Assembly: GCA_013397455.1 (NCBI GenBank)
Contig: VYZB01000145.1
Location: 127,014 to 191,013 of the forward strand
Length of the DNA stretch: 64,000 bases
DNA from: Crotophaga sulcirostris
Taxonomy: Eukaryota > Chordata > Aves > Cuculiformes > Crotophagidae
Reading direction: 5' to 3'
The stretch's first letter is position 1. Each line of letters opens with the position of its first letter. The notes under the pieces were generated by a model. The model did not search any database. It was not told the DNA's origin and worked only from the letters and a program-made list of their open reading frames with translations. The position numbers and the translations under genes are program-made. Below are positions 1-11,613 of the stretch, piece by piece.

Positions 1-50
1 TTCTCAAACTGAGGCGCCCAGAACTGCACACAGGACTCAAGGTGAGGCCA
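1..50 (-). mobile_element. CR1 LINE fragment at window edge
   Basis: The first 50 bases read, on the minus strand, as part of the CR1 ORF2 reverse-transcriptase C-terminal region. They closely match positions 15829-15870, sharing the 'cccagaactgcacacagga' core. The match stops abruptly near base 50, which would be the 5' truncation point on the minus strand. The rest of the copy, including its 3' tail, lies outside the window. No coding capacity is left. Confidence 0.85.
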
Positions 51-3000
51 TTATGAGGATTATTTACCCATTTGAACCTGACTTTGCAAAATGATATGCA
101 GACAGATGCCTTGGATTACACAGTCTGGCAGGAATATAAAGGGGGAGCAACAACTTTCCCCTGTTGTATCTCTCTTTCAGACATATGAGAATAAACAAAT
201 TATAAGTCTCATGATGATGTTGTATGCACTATGTGTGTGCAACGGGGGACAGGATGATAAATTACAGTCTTGGCTCCCCCCTAATATATTAGTACTATGA
301 ACTCAACAACAAAATCTGTATGGTTTTTCCTCCATATTAAGATGGATCGAGGACTTTCATCGCGCTGCTTTCATAAAATGTGCTTGGGATGGCCAGGTTT
401 TTGTTGCTTAGTGCAATAGATTTGTTGCCAAATCGAATTTCAGTTTGTAGATGCAGAGACTAGGAAGTAATCAATGGGCAAATATTTAACATTTTGCCTA
501 CATGAGCAAAGACCTCCAGTGCAACTGGGAGAGAAGGACCTGGCCACGTACTTGCAATCAGTTGCCATGGTTGATGCTTCCAACTTACCAAAACAATTGC
601 TTTTCCAAAACACACCCTGAGTCAGTGCATATGGACTTATTTTACAAATTCCGGTTACAGGGAGGTTTATACACAAGGGTATGCAACTACCACCACTTGG
701 AGTTTTCTAAATTATAGACAGGAAAGAATCACAGGGTGCATTTGCTGTACTTATAAAAATTCTGACTGTGCTTCTGTTATATTTTAGTGTGTTTACTTCA
801 GTCGTGAGAAAATTGGATAAATAGAGTGAAAATGAATTTACGGTCAAATAATAAACCGATTTAATTATCAACAAAACCAGCAAAATGCCAAAATATAAGC
901 AAGCAAACAAACAAAATAAAACTTTTAATGCAGTTCTGTGGTTCAGACATGAGACAGGGAGTTGTTCTTGGCACTGCTGTGTTTTTCTTCTGAGAACTTG
1001 GTTGGAAAAGTTTTATCTCAACTATGCATTTAAGTCACAGCACATTGTAGAGGGTGCAGAGGCAAGTCATTTCTTCAGCTCCAGATCTGGATTAAAGCAA
1101 CCACATATGCTGGGTTTAACAGGTCAATCCTAGTTTTTCTCGTGTCTCTGTGTCCCAGGAATGCTTGAAAACATCTTGGTTTTCATTTCATCAGCAAAAA
1201 TGTTTGGATTTTGCTAAATAACAAACCATTTACTCAAGATGTGTTACTACTTTGACAATATTCTTTGGCCAAAATTACCAAAAAATGGCCCGTGGATTCA
1301 GGCACCAGTTTTTATAGGTTCTTTTTTCTTCTTTTCCAGAGCATGTTTAGGTCTTTCTAAAGGATCTCGAGTGGGAAACCAAAGATCATTACCCAGTTTT
1401 TAAGATCTTTGTGCTGTTCTCACCAAGTGCAATAATCTTTAAGGAATAATTATGCAAGCCAGTCAACACCTCTTGGTCTGGAATAAAAAAAAAAAAAAAG
1501 AATGTAGATGGATTCTCTTAAATCTGTGGGTTTGCTTTGGGTTTTTTTTGTTATTTTTTTTCCTCCTCACAAAATGCACTTATTCATTGCACCTGAAAAG
1601 TGCATTGCTATTATTTTGAAAGCTATTTATTTTTTATTGCAGCAGTGTCTGGAGGACCTAATCAGGAATCAGCATGGGATATAACAGGTGGCTCCTAACA
1701 GGTGGGGGAAATACAAAATAACAGCAAAACAATTAAGCTTGAAGTAGTAAGCCTCAGTCACAGTACAATGGATCAGCCAGTGCTACCTAGAAACATAGTG
1801 AGTTGCCATAGTCTTTCTCTTCCTGAGCTAAAGAGTGGACTCTATTCAGGAAACCACTCAGAATTAGTTAAGCATGTCCTAAAGGCTAAAATGGCTCAAA
1901 GAAACTGAGAATTAATAGAAAGTATGTGCCAATAGGATTTCCTGGTCTTCCTACAACAAGGATTGGCCCCACTTCCCTCTCCTTGTCCAGCACACACAAG
2001 CTCACCTGAGTGTTTATACATTTTCACAATTTATTGTGTCTTAAACAGTAACAGCACTCTGGCTGAGCCAGGGGAACTGCCTGGTTGCACGTTTTCACCT
2101 GGAGCAAAAGCAGGACAACATGACAGCGTAATTTTTTTTTTTTTTTCTGAGCTAAAATAATTTTAGTTATTTCACAGTTGTTGTTGGCTGACAGATAAAA
2201 TACACAGGTCACCAAAGCTACTTAACGTATGGTAGTCTGCTGAATTAAAGAAACTTAATAATTAACCTTGAATCCTTAGTTCAGGAGAGATTGACTCAAT
2301 ATTCCTGTAATCATGCTCGTTATTTTAACTGATAAATATCAGCTGTTAACTTACTTATCTCTTCCTGCTCATGCTATTTTACTTTTTCTCATCCTACTCT
2401 GAGCTTCTTCTACCTAAACTACTCCTTGCAATGTGTGTTTGAGGTGAGTCTTTTTTTTTCTCTTATTGATGATGGTTTTGGTGATCTTCGGCCCGTCTCT
2501 CTCGGCAGGTGACAAGATTGACTCTACTAGCAGAAAAACCTCATGTAAAGTAAAGAAAGCAAGCAGGCTAAAAATGAAAAATATAGCTCATCAAGAGATC
2601 TGCTTCTGGAGAAAACAAGTGTTTCCAAAGAGACACAGTGAAAGCAGAAAGATTATTTAAATTGTTTAAAAATGATTACCAGAGATAAATATTTTCCGCT
2701 AAGATAAAAGTCTGGTTTAGTAGTTGACTTTCACTAAAGGTAACCCTCCAGATCAATGAAACATATGGCAATAAGGGATGTCCATTTTCCAAGGTATCCT
2801 GAGATCTGACAAATGTAGTTTGAAGTCCTGATAAGAGACATTTTAGAGAAAACTTGAGAATTGATTCAAGGTCTTTTGGTTACATCTAGAATTTCTATGG
2901 GAGTTTATATATGTGAAAATGACCAGAAGCTCAAGTACACAGCAAGATACTTAATTATTATTGCTTTATTTTGTTTACAGATGCTCATTTTGTACGTAAC

Positions 3001-4604
3001 TTCCCTACTCCCAAATAACTTGGAAGGCTTAAATCATGTTATATAGTCTTTTCTTCTATTATAAAAAGGAGTAGCAGTAGGGAGGTGGTATGTTCCATTA
3101 TATTTACAACTGTATTTTGGACGTCAGTCACAACACCAAATGTCAAACTGTGGAAGATATTTTTGCAGCAGCATCTGGTTCTTCACAGGTCTCCAGATGC
3201 TGCTGTATTGGTGGTTTTGGAGTTGTTTCTGGGTCAGTTATTTTGGGACGTGAATTGTTTGACTGTTTTGTCCTCTCAGAAAATGTTTTCTTTTGATTTA
3301 AGCTATAATGCTTGAGATTTAGGCATACAATTCCATATAGAGTTGTTTTATACAATAAAAAGAACTTAAGAAAGTACACAAAGAAATGTAGTGTACATAA
3401 CTTATGCAGAATCCGTTTGTATACATTTTTTTTAGATATATGACCCATTGTACTTCTAGAATACTTCAGAAAATTATAACTGTAACTATCTGTAACTACT
3501 AAACAGATTTATAACAGATCTATAACTACAAAACAGCAGCAGAAAAGTGCTTAAACAGCAGTCTTAAACAGGAATTAGTGTAAAAGCCATCGTGGTCATG
3601 CTGCCGGCGAAAATAATGCTTTTCTTAGTAATGGGAAAACAGATGATGCTTTAAAATCCAGACCACAGAAAAAATCAAAATAAGGTATTTGGACTCATCT
3701 GTGGATTTGGCCCTGAGCAGGGGACTGGACAGCTGCATTTTGTAAGGAGGTGTGCCAGGAGAAGGAGTCAAGCACAGGCAGCAGAAGTCTTCAGCACTTC
3801 TGGTGCCATGATAATGCCAATGCCAACACAACTTTTGGTGCACAGGATACCTGACACAATAATGCACTTATTTCTTTTTCAAAACACATTTCAGAAAGAC
3901 CACATTCTGCTCACAATTTTCATTTCGCATCTCATCAGTAAAGCTATAGAATGTGCTACAGAAAAGCTATCTTAGGCTGTTTGAGAGAGTCTTTAAAAAG
4001 TATGGAGACTCTTTGATGTGTCTTTCTGTCTGCAAAGTCACATCCTTTCACTAGAGTGGGGCCAACAGAAGAAGAATAAACATGCTCTGTGATGTAAAAG
4101 ACCTCCCAAATTACCCCAGACTTGATTTCTTGCCCTTATTAATATTTTTGTTTAAAATACTCAATGTCTTTGACCTTCTCAAAAATTAAATACAATCCTC
4201 GTTCATATAGAGAAGATTATAATCTGGTTACCCCCCATCTCCTCAAAAATCTCTTTTTTTCTGCTACCCTACCAATGTTTAAATTTTTTTTACTTTAAAG
4301 TAAGGATTTCATGTATCCAAATGAGTACACTTGTGTTTGACTGGCTTTCAACCATCAACAAGTTTTGTACTATGGTAAAAATTGTGGATTTTGAGTAACG
4401 GAAGAAAAATTTCTCTGGAGTGTTAATTTTTAGAAACAATAACTTCTTCAGCAATGTTAGGAATTTGAAACCTTAGAATTCTTCTCAGAGATCATTGCTC
4501 ACAGAGAAGTCAGTTTAGTCAAAGGTATGGATCCATGACACATTGAGGAAGGTGTGGGATTCTTAATGTTGGAAACCTTTGAGCAGAAACAGAAGAATGT
4601 GTGA
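51..4604. other. unique AT-rich non-coding DNA
   Basis: I recognise no gene or named repeat here. Open frames are short (at most about 100 codons) and occur on both strands without domain or motif content. Simple tracts include an A run near 1485-1499 and a T run near 2131-2146. A small CpG-bearing, pyrimidine-rich stretch at 2486-2510 ends in 'tctctcggcag', which resembles a splice acceptor but has no convincing exon after it. This could be intergenic or intronic. Confidence 0.6.
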
Positions 4605-4990
4605 GGGTATAGGAACTCCAACACAAAAACAAAAAAAAAAAGAGACTGTGCCTATAACTTTTTTATTTAAATAATTAATAAAAATCAACTATGGTCACCT
4701 TCAAGATAATTCCCTTCTGAGTTGACACAGAGCATACAATGTTGTCTGTGTCCAAAGCAATTCCATAGATCATTTTCTGAAAGGCTGTTGTGTATCTCCA
4801 TCATTTTTACTTTCACACCTTCTGCCAAAAAAAAATGGGTTCCTTTGAGCACCGACTTAATCTTTGGGATCTCTTTACAGTAAATCTCAGTCAACAATTG
4901 AAAATTATCCCGTGAGAATTTCTTGTTTTACAAGAAACTTGATGTTAACTCACTGTTCAAACCTGAACACCAACATTTCCTCACAGGGGA
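4605..4990 (-). pseudogene. mariner-family transposase relic (C-terminal half)
   Basis: Reading the minus strand, a 70-codon open frame (4897 to 4685) gives 'IPKIKSVLKGTHF', then 'ENDLWNCF' and 'CVNSEGNYLEGDHS' followed by a stop. This order matches the end of mariner/Tc1-superfamily transposases: the block after the third catalytic Asp, then the W..CF and C..S.G.Y.EGD tail. Just upstream, in another frame (4917-4943), is 'IKFLVKQEI', matching the block before the PPYSPDLAP region. The segment between is shifted and interrupted by stops, so no intact third catalytic Asp can be shown. The N-terminal DNA-binding part is not recognisable. The AT-rich stretch 4605-4684 is probably the element's 3' UTR and end, but I could not define terminal inverted repeats. 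The gene is dead. Confidence 0.72.
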
Positions 4991-5388
4991 TAAGAAAACA
5001 TCTAGAAAGGTGAGAAAAATTTGATCATATGTCCACTTGTGCTAAGTAAAGAGATTGAGTTGAGCCGTGTCTCACCGGGACAGGTTAGAACATGTTCTAT
5101 AACCATCTCCATGTCTCTCCCTTCCCTTTGTTACCAAGATGTTGGCTTGTCTCATTTTTTTTGTGTCAGATCTTGTAAAAGGTTGTCAGAAGGTATGAAA
5201 CACCCTTCTTTGATAAACATTTAGTATTTCTTATGTTAAAAAATGAGAAATAAAATTTTGGCCAGTGTTTTTTTTTCACTTTTATAGAATCTCTCTGTGG
5301 GATCAGAAATTTTCTGCTCTTCTGGTCCGGCTAATAGTTTTAAGAGGGAGTTATTGCATGGGAAACTTGCAGTGGTTCACCACTGACC
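4991..5388. other. unique AT-rich DNA, possible decayed mariner 5' part
   Basis: No gene is visible. If the mariner insertion was full length, its 5' half would lie here on the minus strand, but I found no transposase motif that survives translation in any frame. Otherwise the sequence is plain AT-rich DNA. Confidence 0.4.
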
Positions 5389-5436
5389 CTGAAGTAAATG
5401 GATTTTACTATAGATTTAACTGGAGTCAGCTTTAAC
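5389..5436. repeat. palindromic ancient interspersed motif, copy A
   Basis: An imperfect palindrome: 'ctgaccctgaagtaaatgg' pairs with the later 'agatttaactggagtcag'. It resembles the 'GAAGTCAATGG ... CCATTGACTTC' motif scattered through bird, turtle and crocodile genomes, which I know from general experience but cannot name. Similar scraps occur at 6083, 22013, 42644, 50938 and 51555. The family assignment is inference. Confidence 0.4.
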
Positions 5437-6082
5437 CTTTATGCTTAAACTATTACAATCTCTCAATGAGTAATTTATCCTCCTTTGTGCCTGTTAAGGT
5501 TTGAATTAGTTACATTTCTATGGAGAGGAGTGAGTTTTAACTTTGGAAGCGTCCACTTAAACCTTAATGATGAATAAGCTAGTGGATGTCACATCAACCT
5601 CCTTGTAATAACGATCTCTTTTTCTCCATGTTTATAAAGGGAGAATGGAAGAGTCCTGATCATGACTCCACACTAGCAATATAAAAAGGAGTCATTACTA
5701 AGTGAAATTGGTATGAAGATATATAGAAGAACCAAAGTATAAAAATGGAACTACGATGCAGCTTTCATATTTTTAATCAGCAATCATATTTTTTCTTACG
5801 TTGGCTATATAAAATATCCTGCAGTCCTTGAATATATGGCAAAAAAACTACTTCTGGACTCATGGAAACGACAGATGCAATATGGTTATCTCTAGTCATT
5901 GAACACATTTTCTAGAAAAGAAAAATTTGGACTCTTTTCCTTTTAAAGATTTCATTTTTTTTTAATACAAAATATTTACTTTCTTTTAGCTGTATTAAGG
6001 TTATTTTTGAAAGTAGTATCAAAGCACTATAATTTTGCATATTTGCATGGAGATTATACACGCAACTCTTCACTTGGGTGTG
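5437..6082. other. unique AT-rich DNA
   Basis: No open frame of note and no recognised repeat. Confidence 0.5.
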
Positions 6083-6146
6083 CTCTGAAGTCCACTGAAT
6101 AGGAATCCATCCACTGAATTCTGTAGGTGTTGTCTTGCATCAGGCT
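6083..6146. repeat. palindromic ancient interspersed motif, copy B
   Basis: Reads 'ctgaagtccactgaatagg', 'atccatccactgaattctg' and then 'cttgcatcaggc'. The pattern (GAAGTC-CA-TG, a short loop, CCACTGA-TTC, then GCATCAGG) is the layout of the amniote 'GAAGTCAATGG' palindrome with its usual right flank. It is heavily mutated, so confidence is moderate. Confidence 0.45.
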
Positions 6147-6377
6147 ATAGTAAAGCATCAGTTTAAGCTCCCCTCACAGTCTGGACCAGCACATGGAAGA
6201 CTAGATCTGCCCATTAGCAGGAAAAAAACAAAGCAATTTTGACATATATACGGAATCAAATAAAAACAGGAAGAGAAGAAAAAGCTGTCTTGAAATGACC
6301 AGTTTTGCATTGCCATATATTAAATCACAGCCCTGGATTTTTGCGTGGTTCAAGATAAAAGATGTAAGTTCCTCTCA

Positions 6378-6452
6378 CAGAAGTTTTTTGATATATCAGA
6401 CCAGGCAAGGGGAACTTATGCAGCTGTATGAAGATCCTATCTTTGTTAAAAG
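6378..6452 (+). repeat. 75-bp direct repeat, left copy
   Basis: Starts 'cagaagttttttgatatatc' and ends 'ctttgttaaaag'. A second copy lies 175 bp downstream (6553-6627) and differs at only about six positions, including 'ggggaacttatg' versus 'gggtaacttgtg'. It has no recognised family, so I read it as a local segmental duplication. Confidence 0.9.
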
Positions 6453-6552
6453 ATTAATTAATTATGTTAATTAATCATGTTAGTAAATTAATCATTTAAT
6501 TAATCATATTAGTAAAAATACTTAAGACAATACCGTGAAAAAACACCAAGAC
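6453..6552. repeat. TTAATTAA-rich spacer between direct repeats
   Basis: The spacer contains repeated 'attaattaat', 'ttaattaatcat' and 'gttagtaaattaatcat' blocks that form short palindromes and partial tandem copies. Such AT-rich self-complementary DNA could have promoted the flanking duplication; that is inference. Confidence 0.7.
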
Positions 6553-6627
6553 CAGAAGTTTTTTGATATATCAGACCAGGCAAGGGTAACTTGTGCAGCT
6601 GTATGAAGATCCTGTCTTTGATGAAAG
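6553..6627 (+). repeat. 75-bp direct repeat, right copy
   Basis: Second copy of 6378-6452. Shared blocks include 'atatatcagaccaggcaagg' and 'cagctgtatgaagatcct'. Divergence is low, so the duplication is young compared with the mariner and MIR relics nearby. Confidence 0.9.
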
Positions 6628-7652
6628 CGAGACCTGCTGAAATAAACAGAAAGAATTTATCTGAACTTAATCTTGGACCCAGTTCTGAAAGAGAATCCAA
6701 TATAAATGAGTCAGTATAGTAAAGTGCTCTTCAATCTGTATCTCTCTCTATGTGATCTTAATAGCTACAACTTTTTATTATATATTTATAACATCATTAA
6801 CATTCACAAAATACGTTTTGTTATCAGTGTTTCATAAAAGCTGCTACAGAACTGATTGTTAAGTAAAATCTACTTTTCAGTAAAACTGTCTGCAAGCTTC
6901 CCTGCATAATTCAGCAGTAATTTATGAAGTGACAGTTGTAAGGTAGTCCCATAAGATGAAAAGTCATCAGAGGAAATAAAGTTTTTCAAGAGGAAAAGCT
7001 TGTGCACTGGTGTGTGACTTGCATTATTAACAAGAGTATCTTGTAAGATGGTGTTGTTAATAATGAACACAGATTTTTCATGCTGTGTTGGAATGTTGCT
7101 TCTTTACTCAGTCTCAGTCACGAAAAGAAAAATTATTAACCGACATGAAACTGACCTTTTTGGAAAAACGCTTTAAAAGGACATTGCAGCATAGATAAAA
7201 TACAAAACTATAGACTTCGCAAATTTGAAATGCTGGGAAGCCTGACCATTTCAGTGGAAGTTTCTACTTAAGTAAAAAAATGTTGGAAAGCAAGGAAATA
7301 TAAAATTAAAATTAATAGCATGCAGGCAGCATACATCTGCTGTCACAGTCCTTCCACAGCCAAAGGGAAGCTGAGACAACTTGCCACCTCTTCTGAACAT
7401 TCAGTCTCTCTTTTGTTGGTTTTTCTTTGAACCTTATAGACTGCACAACAAGGGAACTTTTACTTGTTTTCCAGATTAAATGTTGAATGTTGACTGTCTT
7501 TCGTCTCGGTTCAGAATAAATTAGGGAAAAACTCCAAGACATCATAAGACAAGTATATATGTAGCGAGTTTTCAGAAGCAGCATAAAGGTCTAAAATTTT
7601 GTATATTTTAGGGATGTGTAACTGAACAATATGCAGAGGGCATAGTCAAAAT
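6628..7652. other. unique AT-rich DNA
   Basis: I see no gene or repeat. The longest frame (minus, about 90 codons near 7312-7584) has no recognisable domain. Confidence 0.55.
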
Positions 7653-7799
7653 TGCTGACCCTGGAGGTGTTTAAGAGGAGATTGGCTGAGGCACTCAGTG
7701 CCAGGGTTTAGATGCTGGGTTGGTGTTGGTGTTGGGTTATAGGTTGGCCCCGATGATCTCAGAGGTCCTTTCCAACCTTGTAATATTGTGATGCTGTGA
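7653..7799 (+). mobile_element. CR1 LINE 3' end, 5'-truncated
   Basis: Contains 'ctggaggtgtttaagaggag', 'gaggcactcagtgccagggt', a duplicated 'gttggt' stretch, and 'gatctcagaggtcctttcc' ending in the tail 'taatattgtgatgctgtg'. This is the CR1 end of ORF2 plus 3' UTR in plus orientation. It is the same subfamily as the copies at 11520, 13581, 30671 and 35052. The 5' end is missing, as expected from incomplete reverse transcription. Confidence 0.93.
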
Positions 7800-9646
7800 A
7801 AACAACAGGACAAATGGTAGTTACTGCCTGGTTTCACACTGATATTATATCATTACCATAAATGTAAGATCTAAGGTCTGGAATTCTGAAAAAAAGACAG
7901 CTTTGAGTAAGTCAACACCCATGGACTATGAGAAAAAAGAACTCGTTAGGTAATAGTTGGGTTTTTCTCTTATAATTTTAGAAATAACGCTGTTTGAAAT
8001 TGAGGAAAATGAATAAACAGCATACTGTGTTTCTCAGCCTGCAAAATTGTGCAGCTTGTTAGATTGGTTTTATGATGCAAATTATACTTGAAAGTCTTTG
8101 TAATGAAGAACACTTGTTTATGTCATGTGTGTTTGATTTACTATTCAGCTATAGTCCCGAGTGAAAACTTGTGATTTGGGATTAGTCCATAACTAATGGG
8201 TTTGGATACCAATTGAATAAATGAAGTTTCTCACTTCTACAGGGCTAATTAAGTACTGAAGAAGAAAGAATAATTTCCCCTAATTTCTCCATTAAAAATG
8301 AAAAGATCACAGCTCTTCTGTCTACTTAATACATGTTTCTATTGTCCCTCTGTTGTAATAATTTAAACAGGCACTAAGGGTGGTGAATTCTGAGAGCATG
8401 TTTTGCTGTGTCAAATAAACATCTCCAGTTTTTCTTTTCAAAGAAGAAATTTAGGTTTTTTGTGTGTCTTACCACTGGTAGTATGAGATTCATATGGAAA
8501 TTTAGAAATCTTTAACTTTACACAGGCAAGTAGGCAGAAGGTAAAAAACAAAACAAAACAAAGAAGAATATGAAAGCCCATCCTACCAAAATACACACAC
8601 TTTCTGACCTGAATTTTAATTTGAGAATTTATTGTCCCAGTTTGCTTAGAGTTAGGTAGTTCTTTGCATAATACCTAGACTAAGAAGTTGAAGCTGGTCT
8701 TGGGTTTGACTTGTTTCCAAAAGATATAGGTATTTCATTTATTTTTCTACTTTCTTTCTATTTTACTTTCTACTAATTTCAGCCTTTTGACTAATGACAC
8801 AGTTTTTGTATAGCTGATTAATTCGGTATAGCTCTTTAGGAAGGCATGTGGTCCTTGTGGTGGTGGCTGCATGCCTTTTTGAGTGAATTTGTTTCTTTCG
8901 TAATAGCAATTAAGTGTGAAGATGGAACAAAATATGCACAGATTTTTAATATTGAAGAAGTAAGAGATGGGAGAAACAAAAATGTAAAATGGCAATCTGA
9001 AAAGATAAATGGTGAAGAACCATATAGGACCATTAAACAGCGTGATGCCTACAATCCTCCCTATGTCTTATCTCTTGCCAATAGATATATTTACAACATG
9101 TTTTTTTTTTTCTAAAAAAGTGCTTACTATTCCACGTAGACTTATTTAGTGAAGTACTTTCTCTGCGTACTTGTTCATATTCTCTCCAGCTTGCTTTGTG
9201 TTGGACAGTGATTTTCTCATGACGCCTCCAGAAAAGCCTTTACACACGTAGTTTGAAGTAGATTTTAAGTCAGGCTTTTGTAGGCTGTTCACATGTCAAC
9301 TGAATCCCTTTGAATCCAACATAGGAGGTTCATTCTCCACTGAACATAGACATACAACATCCTTTTAATCCCTTTTAATTCTAGTGAGATACTACCTGTG
9401 TAAGAACACTATTCCTCTCTAATAAGAAATTTGAATACAGAAGCCAACAAGAAGAAATGCCGTTATACAGTAGAGAATGCCTCAACCCTTTATAGAAATC
9501 ATTCTGAGGCTATAAACATTCAAATCAAAAACTTATTTTTCTGCTTTGTTTATGGCAATGGCATAAAGAGGCTAAAAGTCCTGGAGATGCTGGAAAGGAA
9601 ATATGTTACTATAAAGAAATTTTGAGTTTAATTGGGTTTAACATTC
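7800..9646. other. unique AT-rich DNA
   Basis: No supported gene. It has short A/C-rich tracts ('aaaacaaaacaaaacaaag' near 8545-8565) and a T run at 9101-9112. An 89-codon plus frame at 8846-9115 and overlapping minus frames have no recognised domain. Confidence 0.55.
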
Positions 9647-9700
9647 ATTTGGACTAGATTACCTACATGGTCCCTTCCAATTCAAGCCAATCTATGATTC
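9647..9700 (+). mobile_element. older CR1-type 3' tail fragment
   Basis: Reads 'ggactagattacctacatgg', 'tcccttccaattcaagcc' and 'aatctatgattca'. This matches the terminal CR1 layout (GGACTAGATGACC, GGTCCCTTCCAA, TCTATGATTC) but with more substitutions and a different tail from the 'actgtgat' copies, so it is an older or different subfamily. It is only about 50 bp long. Confidence 0.75.
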
Positions 9701-11519
9701 ATCCATATTGCTTTGAAAACACAAATATTTCACTGGAAGTATAGCTATACTCTTTTTTTTTTTTTAGCAGGGCATTATTAAACATATTAAACAAAAAAAT
9801 CTCATTTTATTCTTAAAATTATAGCATATGAAAACACTGGGAAGCTCAGAAAACGGGGCCTTTGAAGTCATAAACAGAGGAAAGTTATAAAAGTTACATG
9901 GGAAAACGACAAACTATTTACTGTAGGGTATTGCTCAAACTTGCATTATTTTTACAGGCCAGAAGGCAACAGTAATTTTTTTAAAGCTCTTGTTGCAGTA
10001 GCAGAACATGCTCTTGCTTTCATGGCCTCCTTTCTCAGGTGGTTGCCACATGTTTGGCTTCTGTGCAAAGGTATATTGTTTCATGACTTACCTCTCTGGC
10101 ACTCAGCAGAGTTGAGAACGTGGAGATTTCTTTTGGAATTAGAATGTTTAGCCATTCTGCAGAATAAATATAAACCAGCACAGCCCAGGCTAAACTTTGG
10201 ATTAGAGAAGAGGGAGGAAACAATTGAAGAATCAGTGCAAATATAGATTCTGGCCAGTGTTCCGAGGCTTCACGCCAGGCTGGAAGCAGCTATCAAAATG
10301 CATTGAGGGACTTTCCCAGAATTGCTTTTCTAGAAGGGAATTTTTAGTGGCAAAGATGTCTGTTAAAAAAATCAGAAAATTGTGCGAGTGGTTTACAAGA
10401 TCCAGTACTGGCTAATCCCAAGCCTCCGGAACCAGCCTTACGACTGCGAAAGCCCATGAGTTGTCCTTTCCCCCACTAATAAGTATGAGAGCCAAAATAG
10501 CAACCTACCCTCCACCCACCAATATCTCTTCAAAGTCAATCTCATGGAGATCTTCCCTGAGGTCTAAAAATTTCAGTCAGCTTGTTTATTCATTTTGCTC
10601 TTTTGGGAGCTCACTGAGACCACAAGCCAGCAAGGCCAGAAAACCACTGTGAAAGCCTGTTTTTATGGTATTTACCATTTGACCAGAAGGAATTATAGCA
10701 ATCTCACAGAGATGTTTACAATCAAGAGGTTTGCATAGCAGGAGAACTCATCAGCTCCTTCACTAAAACAGTTCCTTTGCCAAGATTTTTAAGTTTCACC
10801 CTCACTAGAACTGAAAATATCCTGGTTCATACTGAGGGCAAAATAAAGGCATCAGTGTGAAAGTAAATGCCTGGTGCTCTATGGAAATACAGTGAGGTTA
10901 AAAAGCCTTCATTTCCATGCATGTGCAGGTAGAGGCTGGGATAATATTTTCTTCAGTAACAGAAGTAACCTCTCTATTTTTTTCAGCCCTGAATTTTGAA
11001 TAGTTTTCTTGTTTCCCCCACCCCACCACTGAGTAGCTCTAAGACAACGTATTAACTGTGTTTACAATTGTGTTGTCCATTTCTTCAGCCATGCTGTTGT
11101 TTAAATTAAATTATTTTTTTTATTATTATTTATTTCTTCCTTTTAGAAGCTTAGCTGACTGGGTGTGTGTGCAAGTCTGAGCATGGGGTCACCTGCTCAG
11201 CAGGTATTAGCTATATCCTTCATATACTTCATGTGAGTCTCAGATATATTTTCCGTTTTCTTTTTTCTATTTTTCTTGCCTGTTTGTCCCAGAGAAGAAT
11301 TCAGTCTGTCTGGGGATGCAGTTTTTCATCTTGTCTCCACAGCTAGCAATTAGCATTTGCTATTCACTTCAATAAAGACAGGGTTTTTTTTCCTAGGTGC
11401 ACAGTGTAGGAAGCTGTGAGACACTGAGAAAATTAATGTGGTGGCCATTGCAGCTTAATATTTCTGGTAGGAAGCACATAATTTGCCCTTAAAAAAACTT
11501 AATTTACCCTTAAAACCTT
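9701..11519. other. unique DNA without recognised gene
   Basis: The most open frame (plus, 101 codons, 9941-10246) is rich in Leu, Trp and His and is matched by an opposite-strand frame. I recognise no family and treat it as chance. A pyrimidine-rich stretch precedes 11040. No repeat is recognised. Confidence 0.55.
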
Positions 11520-11613
11520 GTGCCATGGTTTAGATGATGGGTTGGTGTTGGGTTATAGGTTGGACTCGATGATCTCAGAGGTCCTTTCCAACCTTGTGAT
11601 ACTGTGATACTTA
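11520..11613 (+). mobile_element. CR1 LINE 3' end, very short
   Basis: Reads 'tgccatggtttagatgatgg', 'gttggactcgatgatctcag', 'aggtcctttccaacc' and the tail 'ttgtgatactgtgata'. It is CR1 3' UTR in plus orientation, keeping only about 95 bp, from the same subfamily as 7653 and 13581. Confidence 0.93.

Noticed and set aside
2466..2660. Exon after the acceptor-like 'tctctcggcag'
   Set aside because: The following frame has no recognised domain and no matching donor context. It stays as a passing note.
3143..3448. 101-codon minus frame overlapping two plus frames
   Set aside because: Low-complexity, Lys/Phe/Leu-rich, with frames open on both strands. It looks like chance.
9941..10246. 101-codon plus frame
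   Set aside because: No known domain, an overlapping minus frame, no gene context, and a length reachable by chance.
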